Part shown: positions 13,687-20,925 of the stretch, one piece after another
How the letters are laid out: each line of letters starts with the position of its first letter
Position numbering within the stretch: position 1 is the first letter of the stretch
From: RGIG3102 sp964507095
GTDB taxonomy: Bacteria > Bacillota > Clostridia > Oscillospirales > Ruminococcaceae
NCBI GenBank assembly: GCA_964507095.1
Contig: CAZDOS010000032.1
Span: forward strand, 1 to 20,925
Length of the DNA stretch: 20,925 bases
Direction of reading: 5' to 3'
The notes under the pieces: generated by a model
Database searches by the model: none
Seen by the model: the letters and a program-made list of their open reading frames with translations, nothing else
Told to the model about the DNA's origin: nothing
Position numbers and translations under genes: made by a program

Positions 13687-14793
13687 TTGAATCCGTCAAA
13701 GACCGGCATAAAGGATACTGATTTTTCCTTTCTCATAATCTGCGGGATATGCAGCGCCATATCAGTGCTGTCGATGTACTCCATCTACAGGCACATGAAC
13801 ATAATGTCCAACATAAGACCTGTTCTCGTACAGCTGGGAGCAAGCCTTATAGGGATCGTCGCTGCATTTTTGATCTCGTTCATCGACTACAGAGAACTGT
13901 GTGAGCACTGGCAGCTCCACAGTGCCTTTGCCTATGCTTTGATGCTGCTGACGGCGATATTCGGATATGCGCCTCCCGGGACGACCAACAAGGCATGGAT
14001 ACAGCTCCCCTTCGGAATGTCGCTGCAGACCAGCGAGATACTGAAGGTCAGCACGGTGCTCCTGATGGCAATGGTCTTCGAGAAGTGCAAGAACAATCTC
14101 AATGAGATAAAGACACTGGTCAAGGTAGTAGGGATCGCTCTGATACCCATAGCCGCCGTGGCGTTCCAGAAAGACGGAGGGACCCTCCTTGTGTTCCTCA
14201 TCATGATAGCATGCATGTTCTTTGCCGCCGGCATCAGCTGGAAGGTGGTTGCCCTGGGGTTCGGCGCGCTCGTCATAGGAAGCCCGCTGATCTGGTTCGT
14301 CCTGCTGGAAGATTACCAGAAGAACAGGATACTCGGACTTCTGCATCCCGAGCAGTTCACGCGGACCATGTGGCAGCAGATCAACGGAAGGATCTCCATC
14401 GGCAGCGGAAGGATAATAGGGAAGGGCTTCTTCGTGGACACCCACAACAATACTCCTTTGGCCTATAACGACTTCATCTTCTCCTTCATAGCGGAGAGCA
14501 TAGGCTTTGTGGGAACCGTACTGCTTCTTATCCTGATATTCTTCCTCTGGTTCAAGATGATCCAGCTGCGGAGAAGATCCGACATTCAGGGCGCCATAAT
14601 CTGCGTAGGTATATTCTCGATGCTGATGGCACAGACTTTCATCAACGTAGGAATGAACCTCATGCTACTGCCCGTCATTGGAGTCACGCTCCCACTGTTC
14701 ACGGCTGGAGGGACCAGCGTCGTGGTGGTATATGCCGCGGTCGGACTGGTCATGAGCGTTGCAAGACAGAATCCCAAGACGTTGTTTGATTAA
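13687..14793 (+). CDS. rodA: SEDS-family peptidoglycan glycosyltransferase, RodA/FtsW-like
   Basis: This is a 368-residue polytopic membrane protein with about ten hydrophobic helices. SEDS proteins polymerise lipid II with a partner class B PBP. Recognisable landmarks: NKAWIQL with the conserved Trp, LQTSEILK (usual form QPSE), QKDGGTLLV (usual form QPDxGT), NDFIFSFIAE with the essential Asp, and a degenerate C-terminal signature TLPLFTAGGTSV in place of the usual PLPFISYGGSS. The start is TTG at 13687 with GGGAGA 7 nt upstream; an upstream in-frame TTG (13648) overlaps the promoter -10 and is excluded. It stands alone, with no mreBCD or PBP neighbour, so RodA against FtsW/SpoVE cannot be settled. 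Confidence 0.82.
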   Translation: MNPSKTGIKDTDFSFLIICGICSAISVLSMYSIYRHMNIMSNIRPVLVQLGASLIGIVAAFLISFIDYRELCEHWQLHSAFAYALMLLTAIFGYAPPGTTNKAWIQLPFGMSLQTSEILKVSTVLLMAMVFEKCKNNLNEIKTLVKVVGIALIPIAAVAFQKDGGTLLVFLIMIACMFFAAGISWKVVALGFGALVIGSPLIWFVLLEDYQKNRILGLLHPEQFTRTMWQQINGRISIGSGRIIGKGFFVDTHNNTPLAYNDFIFSFIAESIGFVGTVLLLILIFFLWFKMIQLRRRSDIQGAIICVGIFSMLMAQTFINVGMNLMLLPVIGVTLPLFTAGGTSVVVVYAAVGLVMSVARQNPKTLFD

Positions 14794-14799
14794 TAGTGT

Positions 14800-14829
14800 G
14801 TCTCTCGCTCGAACAGCGAGAGACGCTTT
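14800..14829 (+). terminator. Probable rodA terminator
   Basis: GTCTCTCGCT (14800-14809) pairs perfectly with AGCGAGAGAC (14815-14824) around CGAAC, starting 7 bp after the stop codon. The following T-tract is short (GCTTTG), so it may be a weak terminator or a 3'-end stabilising hairpin. Confidence 0.6.
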
Positions 14830-14838
14830 GCAATTGTC

Positions 14839-14868
14839 TTGAAAAAAATGAAAACTAAGTGGTATTTA
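14839..14868 (+). promoter_or_regulatory. Candidate promoter in the rodA-secA gap
   Basis: TTGAAA (14839-14844) and TATTTA (14863-14868) are 18 bp apart, with TGG directly before the -10 (extended element). It points at the dyad and terminator at 14,871-14,949 and at no plus-strand gene, which suggests a separate short transcript. Moderate match only. Confidence 0.4.
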
Positions 14869-14870
14869 CT

Positions 14871-14897
14871 TGTATGACAATAATTATCTGTCATACA
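14871..14897. repeat. 9-bp perfect dyad at the candidate RNA start
   Basis: TGTATGACA (14871-14879) and TGTCATACA (14889-14897) are perfect inverted repeats separated by 9 nt of AT-rich sequence. The dyad lies just downstream of the -10 at 14863-14868, so it could be an operator over the start site or the 5' hairpin of the RNA. Confidence 0.5.
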
Positions 14898-14949
14898 GGA
14901 GTGATATTAGAGAGACCGTAGAGTCTACGCAACTCTGAGGGCTCTTTTT
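14875..14949 (+). ncRNA. Candidate short transcript ending in an intrinsic terminator
   Basis: A possible RNA of about 75 nt runs from the predicted start near 14,875 to a T-run. It would contain the dyad region, a purine-rich AGGAG segment, and a two-part 3' hairpin: AGAGACC/GGGCTCT outer pairing with one mismatch, and AGAGT/ACTCT inner pairing. I do not recognise it as a known RNA family. Nothing on the plus strand follows it before the converging secA, so it would not be a leader of a downstream gene. Speculative. Confidence 0.3.
14911..14949 (+). terminator. Intrinsic terminator of the candidate RNA
   Basis: AGAGACC (14911-14917) pairs with GGGCTCT (14939-14945) with one A-G mismatch. 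Inside, AGAGT (14920-14924) pairs with ACTCT (14932-14936). TTTTT follows at 14945-14949. It is good in shape but lies 117 bp past the rodA stop, beyond the first rodA hairpin, so it may be a backup rodA terminator. Confidence 0.6.
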
Positions 14950-15011
14950 CATTTCTGCTTCATACGGACTGATCATTAATAATTCCTTTCTGATAAACAG
15001 TCATTTCCTAA

Positions 15012-15048
15012 CTTTTCCCTTTCATCGACCCCAATAAACAGGGAAAAG
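15012..15048. repeat. Inverted repeat CTTTTCCCT / AGGGAAAAG
   Basis: Two perfect 9-bp arms (15012-15020 and 15040-15048) are separated by 19 nt, between the candidate RNA and the secA terminator. No T-run follows on the plus strand. Role unknown; it could be a structured 3' region or chance in AT-rich DNA. The remainder of the 14,950-15,056 stretch shows no gene. Confidence 0.4.
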
Positions 15049-15056
15049 ACATACAT

Positions 15057-15084
15057 AAAATGGCATGGCTTGTCACCATGCCAT
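15057..15084 (-). terminator. secA terminator
   Basis: ATGGCATGG (15060-15068) pairs with CCATGCCAT (15076-15084) around a 7-nt loop. On the minus strand the stem runs into TTTT. It lies about 57 bp beyond the secA stop codon. Confidence 0.8.
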
Positions 15085-15140
15085 CTAAACAATTTATGTA
15101 TTGTAATACAGGGAAAAAACCTCGGCCTCTATTTGGTATA

Positions 15141-17924
<2,784 letters not shown>

Positions 17925-17983
17925 TTATTTTTCCCTCTGAAAGTGGTTGATGATTAGTCTGACAAAATGTGACCCACTAAATA

Positions 17984-18012
17984 ATTTTACCATAATGCAT
18001 CAGAAAAACCAA
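17984..18012 (-). promoter_or_regulatory. secA promoter, extended -10
   Basis: On the minus strand TTGGTT (18007-18012), a 17-bp spacer and TAAAAT (17984-17989) preceded by TGG. The 9-mer TGGTAAAAT is the same as at the fnlA and VTT promoters. The secA leader is about 50 nt. Confidence 0.65.
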
Positions 18013-18026
18013 ATGATAATACGGTG

Positions 18027-18054
18027 AAAAAAAGAAGCGGATAACCGCTTCTTT
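18027..18054 (-). terminator. Terminator of the VTT-domain gene
   Basis: AAAGAAGCGG (18031-18040) pairs with CCGCTTCTTT (18045-18054) around ATAA. On the minus strand a run of seven Ts follows (18027-18033). It lies 6 bp past the stop codon and just upstream of the secA -35, separating the two units. Confidence 0.92.
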
Positions 18055-18060
18055 TGGAAA

Positions 18061-18813
18061 TCAATCTTCCAGCTGTTTCATGAAAGGCAATCTGGCAAGC
18101 TCTGCCACGACACGCTCCTTATTGTGGAATAGTATCATGGTCAGCGCTATAAGGGTAAGTACCGATATCGTGCTGAACAGCACGTTCCCTGACATTGCGA
18201 GATGCCCCGCAAGGCATGTCAGTATGGTAGGGATCGGAAGTGCCATCAGGGCAGCGGTAAGGAAGGTCTTGCGGTCTATGCCTGCATGGGCTGCCCGGTA
18301 GGGGATGGCTCCGTTAGGGAATCCCGGCGTCAGGAATGCCATCATGGTATATACGACCCTGTGGTTCGAGCCCTGAAGCATATTGAGCCACTTTCCGATC
18401 CTCGGAAAGGCGTCCGCGATCTCATTTATGTATTTTGACGTTTTAGTCGCTACACAATAAACCGTAAGATTTGCGAGCAGGCTCCGTGAAAAGCTGATCA
18501 GGCTTCCCCGGAAGAATCCGTAGGTCATCCCCGAAACGATCTGAATGGGGATGAGGGGCACGAATATGAGGAGGACCTGAACAAAACATAGCACCCACAG
18601 AACGAAAGCACCCTTGAAACGGCTCTGCTCTGTGATGAAAATGCTAAGCGCAGCCTTGTCGCCCCGGCGGAACACCCGCCAGACTCCGGGAAGGAATATG
18701 GAAAACAGTGTTTTGATCAGCAATATAACGAGCAAGACGAACGCAAGGAATGCAAGGACAAATATGAATGCCAGCCTGACAGTGGATCTGTCTATTGTTT
18801 TAGTATTGTTCAA
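18061..18813 (-). CDS. TVP38/TMEM64 (VTT-domain) family membrane protein
   Basis: This 250-residue polytopic membrane protein belongs to the VTT (SNARE-associated/DedA-related) superfamily; some members act as lipid scramblases or in membrane homeostasis. It shows an N-terminal helix (about 14-37), a helix at about 68-90, re-entrant-type segments around LIPIQIVSGMTYGFFRGSLISF (about 92-113) and the family motif LTPGFPNGAIPYRAAHAGI (about 161-179), and C-terminal helices at about 184-230. The start is TTG at 18811-18813; the only AGG upstream is about 15 nt away, so the exact start is uncertain. Monocistronic, with its own promoter and terminator. The specific function cannot be assigned. Confidence 0.85.
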   Translation of the reverse strand: MNNTKTIDRSTVRLAFIFVLAFLAFVLLVILLIKTLFSIFLPGVWRVFRRGDKAALSIFITEQSRFKGAFVLWVLCFVQVLLIFVPLIPIQIVSGMTYGFFRGSLISFSRSLLANLTVYCVATKTSKYINEIADAFPRIGKWLNMLQGSNHRVVYTMMAFLTPGFPNGAIPYRAAHAGIDRKTFLTAALMALPIPTILTCLAGHLAMSGNVLFSTISVLTLIALTMILFHNKERVVAELARLPFMKQLED

Positions 18814-18864
18814 AATATTATCTTTTTACCTGTCTATAAAGGATTTCTGCTAATAATGTCGATT

Positions 18865-18893
18865 ATTTTACCAAAAGAAAGCAGGGCATTCAA
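18865..18893 (-). promoter_or_regulatory. Promoter of the VTT-domain gene, extended -10
   Basis: On the minus strand TTGAAT (18888-18893), a 17-bp spacer and TAAAAT (18865-18870) preceded by TGG. The leader to the TTG start is about 45 nt. The DNA from here to the proC terminator (18,894-18,997) holds nothing I can recognise. Confidence 0.7.
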
Positions 18894-18997
18894 CCTGTAA
18901 TCAATTAAAAATAACAGTCAATTCATAGTGATTTGTTTAGTATGCATAAGCAGAATTTATATTCGGCTCAATTTGATATATGCGCGCTTGAGAATGA

Positions 18998-19031
18998 GAA
19001 AAACTGCAGAAAACTCATGTTTTCTGCAGTT
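18998..19031 (-). terminator. proC terminator
   Basis: AACTGCAGAAAAC (19002-19014) pairs perfectly over 13 bp with GTTTTCTGCAGTT (19019-19031) around TCAT. On the minus strand a T-run follows. It lies about 72 bp past the proC stop; the intervening 19,032-19,103 holds no gene. Confidence 0.9.
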
Positions 19032-19103
19032 CAGTCAAATTGATCGGCTTACCGAAGGCCCCCTGTCTGTCAGGCCCTCGGGAAGGGAGAAAAGTAACCG
19101 GCA

Positions 19104-19931
19104 TCAGCCCTTCTTTCCCAGAGCTTTGTTTTTCTCGTTCGCGAGAAAGACCGCGTTTGCCGCAGCAGCCCTGAAAGCAGAATCCTCAAGTGCTGCGACA
19201 CCTACTATGGTCGAGCCTCCAGGACTGCAGACGGCGTCCTTAAGCCGTCCGGGGTGTTTTCCGCTCTCCAGCACCATGGAGGCAGAGCCCTTGAGTACCT
19301 GGGCGGCATACCTGATGGCCATGTCACGTGGGACGCCGCATCTGACCGCTCCGTCGGCAAGCGCGTCGATAAACATGTATGCAAAGGCAGGAGTGCATCC
19401 TGAAATGGCGCTGGCGGCATCCAGCGTGTCCTCGTTCACCATTTCGACCAGTCCGCATTCGGAGAACAGGCTTTCAAACTCGAGGCACTCGTCATCCGTT
19501 ACCAGATCGTTCGGCGTGTAGATTATCAGACCCTGACCGACTTCTGCAGGTGTGTTTGGGAGGGCTCTAATGACAGGCAGTTTCACCCCGTTGCTGAGCG
19601 GTATCTCTGAGAGGCTAGCAAGGTCTATGCCCGCGGCGATAGACACGAGTATCTGCCTTCTGTCTGCCCTGTAATTGCTTTCCAGCATCTTCATGATGGT
19701 CTCCTGGACACCCCTGAGGATCTGAGGCTTGACTGCCAGGACCACATAATCGGCGTTTGCCGCAGCTTCGGATTCATTTCCGGCGATCCAGCAGCCGATC
19801 GGCTGCGCAAGAGCGGTTGCCTTTGTCATGTCCACATCATATATGACCACTTCAGAAGGGTCGGTTGCCTTGCAGACGCCCTTGATAAGAGCGCTTCCCA
19901 TGTTGCCGGTGCCTATAAACGCTATCTTCAT
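19104..19931 (-). CDS. proC: Pyrroline-5-carboxylate reductase
   Basis: This catalyses the last step of proline synthesis, NAD(P)H-dependent reduction of 1-pyrroline-5-carboxylate, in the cytosol. It is 275 residues, the usual length. The N-terminal Rossmann motif IGTGNMG is at 6-12, VVLAVKPQ follows, RALPNTPAEVGQG marks the middle, and the C-terminal helical dimerisation domain contains ISGCTPAFAYMFIDAL and the signature CSPGGSTIVGVAALE. I chose ATG 19929-19931 because GGAGGG lies 5 nt upstream; an ATG four codons earlier lacks any ribosome binding site. No proA or proB nearby. Single gene, divergent from mntP. Confidence 0.96.
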   Translation of the reverse strand: MKIAFIGTGNMGSALIKGVCKATDPSEVVIYDVDMTKATALAQPIGCWIAGNESEAAANADYVVLAVKPQILRGVQETIMKMLESNYRADRRQILVSIAAGIDLASLSEIPLSNGVKLPVIRALPNTPAEVGQGLIIYTPNDLVTDDECLEFESLFSECGLVEMVNEDTLDAASAISGCTPAFAYMFIDALADGAVRCGVPRDMAIRYAAQVLKGSASMVLESGKHPGRLKDAVCSPGGSTIVGVAALEDSAFRAAAANAVFLANEKNKALGKKG

Positions 19932-19968
19932 TTTGCCCTCCATATTAAACTATAGTTTCCTTTTTTCG

Positions 19969-19997
19969 ATTGTATCATTTTGAATGGATTCATACAA
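19969..19997 (-). promoter_or_regulatory. proC promoter, extended -10
   Basis: On the minus strand TTGTAT (19992-19997), a 17-bp spacer and TACAAT (19969-19974) preceded by TGA. Its -35 is 10 bp from the -35 of the divergent mntP promoter. Confidence 0.75.
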
Positions 19998-20007
19998 CCT
20001 CGGTGAA

Positions 20008-20036
20008 TTGACTTAAGGGTACGGTATATGTATAAT
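20008..20036 (+). promoter_or_regulatory. mntP promoter
   Basis: TTGACT (20008-20013) and consensus TATAAT (20031-20036) are exactly 17 bp apart. The resulting leader before the mntP ATG is only about 30 nt, too short for the yybP-ykoY manganese riboswitch often found before mntP genes. Confidence 0.85.
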
Positions 20037-20073
20037 TCATGGGTATATTATATAGTTTTTGCGGAGAATTCAG

Positions 20074-20640
20074 ATGCTCTTTTTTGATCTGTTCATGATA
20101 GCTGTCGGACTGTCGATGGATGCCTTTGCCGTGTCGATATGCAAGGGACTCGCGACCAAAAAAATCGAACTGAAGCACTATCTGTCTGTCGGGCTCTGGT
20201 TCGGCGGTTTTCAGGCAGGAATGCCGTTGCTCGGATACTTGCTCGGATCTGCGTTTGAAGAAAAGATAAGCAGATATGACCATTGGGTAGCTTTTGTCCT
20301 GCTCGGTCTCATAGGCATAAATATGATCAGGGAAGCCTTTTCAAAGGAAGAGGATGAGGAGAACGCCTCGCTTTCAGTCCGAACCATGCTGCCGATGGCT
20401 GTGGCAACAAGCATAGATGCGCTGACAGTTGGAATCATGTTCGGGATCACTCCGGGAGTCAATATACGGACGCGGATTTCGATGATCGGGATCACTACGT
20501 TCTGCTTTTCAGCCCGGGGCCTGAAGATCGGTCATATATTCGGCCTCAAGTACAAGAACAAGGCCGAGATACTGGGCGGACTGATACTGATTGGTATGGG
20601 AATAAGGATACTTCTCGAGCATCTGGAAATAATCGGATAA
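20074..20640 (+). CDS. mntP: Manganese efflux pump MntP
   Basis: This is a 188-residue, six-helix inner-membrane exporter of Mn2+ (MntP/YebN, DUF204). Two internally repeated halves carry the signature acidic motifs: GLSMDAFAVSICKG (D16) and ATSIDALTVGIMFG (D115). A charged cytoplasmic loop KEEDEENAS (about 91-99) separates the halves, and the end AEILGGLILIGMGIRILLEH is typical. I chose ATG 20074-20076 with GGAGA about 7 nt upstream; a TTG five codons earlier precedes this site. Oddity: R148 in FSARGLKIGH lies where relatives usually have small or hydrophobic residues in the fifth helix. Own promoter, no riboswitch visible. Confidence 0.92.
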   Translation: MLFFDLFMIAVGLSMDAFAVSICKGLATKKIELKHYLSVGLWFGGFQAGMPLLGYLLGSAFEEKISRYDHWVAFVLLGLIGINMIREAFSKEEDEENASLSVRTMLPMAVATSIDALTVGIMFGITPGVNIRTRISMIGITTFCFSARGLKIGHIFGLKYKNKAEILGGLILIGMGIRILLEHLEIIG

Positions 20641-20642
20641 AG

Positions 20643-20677
20643 AAAAAAGACCTGCTGTCATATGACAACAGGTCTTT
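20643..20677. terminator. Shared terminator of mntP and tRNA-fMet
   Basis: AAAGACCTG plus TGTCA (20646-20654, 20656-20660) pair with TGACA plus CAGGTCTTT (20663-20667, 20669-20677) with one internal mismatch. On the minus strand a T-run follows, so it strongly terminates the tRNA transcript, ending 1 nt from the tRNA CCA. On the plus strand it follows mntP with only three Ts. Confidence 0.88.
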
Positions 20678-20678
20678 G

Positions 20679-20755
<77 letters not shown>

Positions 20756-20779
20756 ATATATTATATTCTGTACTAATTA

Positions 20780-20808
20780 AGTATAGAATATACAAGCCTG
20801 TTTGTCAA
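20780..20808 (-). promoter_or_regulatory. tRNA-fMet promoter
   Basis: On the minus strand a perfect TTGACA (20803-20808) and TATACT (20780-20785) have a 17-bp spacer, the strongest promoter in the window, fitting a stable RNA gene. The start would lie about 18 nt before the mature tRNA 5' end. Confidence 0.9.
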
Positions 20809-20925
20809 GAGAAAAAAACAAAAAACTAAAACGCTATTGTAGAGTCGTCAATGATGTGTGACACTTCACTCGAAAAAATATGACGAAGGTTATATGTGCG
20901 AATTTGAGAAAGACGAGGAGCCGTA
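20809..20925. other. Window-end stretch with no recognisable gene
   Basis: An A-rich tract (about 20810-20830) lies upstream of the tRNA promoter and could act as an UP element for it. On the plus strand, ATG codons at 20880 and 20894 open frames that run off the window end. Neither has a good ribosome binding site (only GAAGG before the second), and no protein family can be recognised from so few codons. Confidence 0.3.

Noticed and set aside
14871..14949. Match to known riboswitches or a T-box
   Set aside because: No T-box sequence, no conserved core of the riboswitch classes I can recall, and no downstream gene to regulate.
17942..17977. AGTGG / CCACT pairing in the secA leader as a SecM-like control element
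   Set aside because: Only five base pairs over a long loop and no leader peptide frame was found; likely chance.
19055..19076. GC-rich CCTG-TCTGT-CAGG hairpin after proC
   Set aside because: Four-base-pair stem without a T-run; the perfect 13-bp hairpin further down explains termination.
20880..20925. Start of a plus-strand gene at the right edge
   Set aside because: Fifteen or fewer codons are visible, no good ribosome binding site or convincing promoter, and no recognisable family; cannot be supported.

Overview
The window looks like a chromosomal segment of an anaerobic, Gram-positive-type Bacillota, most likely of class Clostridia. The evidence is a classical rubrerythrin, AGGAGG-type ribosome binding sites on nearly every gene, frequent TTG starts, sigma-A promoters with extended -10 (TGn) elements, and no outer-membrane genes. 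Genus cannot be fixed from the sequence. No phage, insertion sequence, CRISPR array or rRNA is visible.

Left part (1-10,700). pepT (tripeptidase) is on the minus strand and diverges from a nine-gene plus-strand run that shows no internal terminator. The first three genes, fnlA-fnlB-fnlC (also known as wbjBCD or capEFG), make UDP-N-acetyl-L-fucosamine from UDP-GlcNAc. A WbuB-like GT4 glycosyltransferase would transfer that sugar. Next come a DPM1-like GT2 transferase with a small DUF2304 membrane partner, then an MBOAT O-acyltransferase with a membrane-anchored SGNH-like protein. This is a compact surface-glycan module that adds FucNAc, possibly a second lipid-linked sugar, and O-acyl groups. 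It has no initiating transferase, flippase or polymerase in the window. The run ends with a DUF1904 protein and a YbaK/EbsC-type aminoacyl-tRNA deacylase, then a strong bidirectional terminator.

Middle part (10,700-15,140). Rubrerythrin has its own promoter on the minus strand. Upstream of it lies the tightly coupled minus-strand operon tsaE-tsaB-rpiB-upp (tRNA t6A synthesis, pentose phosphate isomerisation, uracil salvage). Diverging from tsaE is a SEDS-family gene (RodA/FtsW type) with unusual signature motifs. The 347-bp gap between it and secA holds a rodA terminator, a promoter-plus-dyad-plus-terminator element that could be a small RNA, and the secA terminator.

Right part (15,140-20,925). 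secA, a TVP38/TMEM64 (VTT) membrane protein gene and proC are on the minus strand, each with its own promoter and terminator. mntP (Mn2+ efflux) diverges from proC through back-to-back promoters. A lone initiator tRNA-fMet gene with encoded CCA and a near-consensus promoter lies at the end, followed by about 115 bp with no recognisable gene.

The most interesting items are the FucNAc/GT2-DUF2304/MBOAT-SGNH module as a possible glycan decoration system, and the unexplained RNA-like element near 14,840-14,950. No wholly new system is evident.
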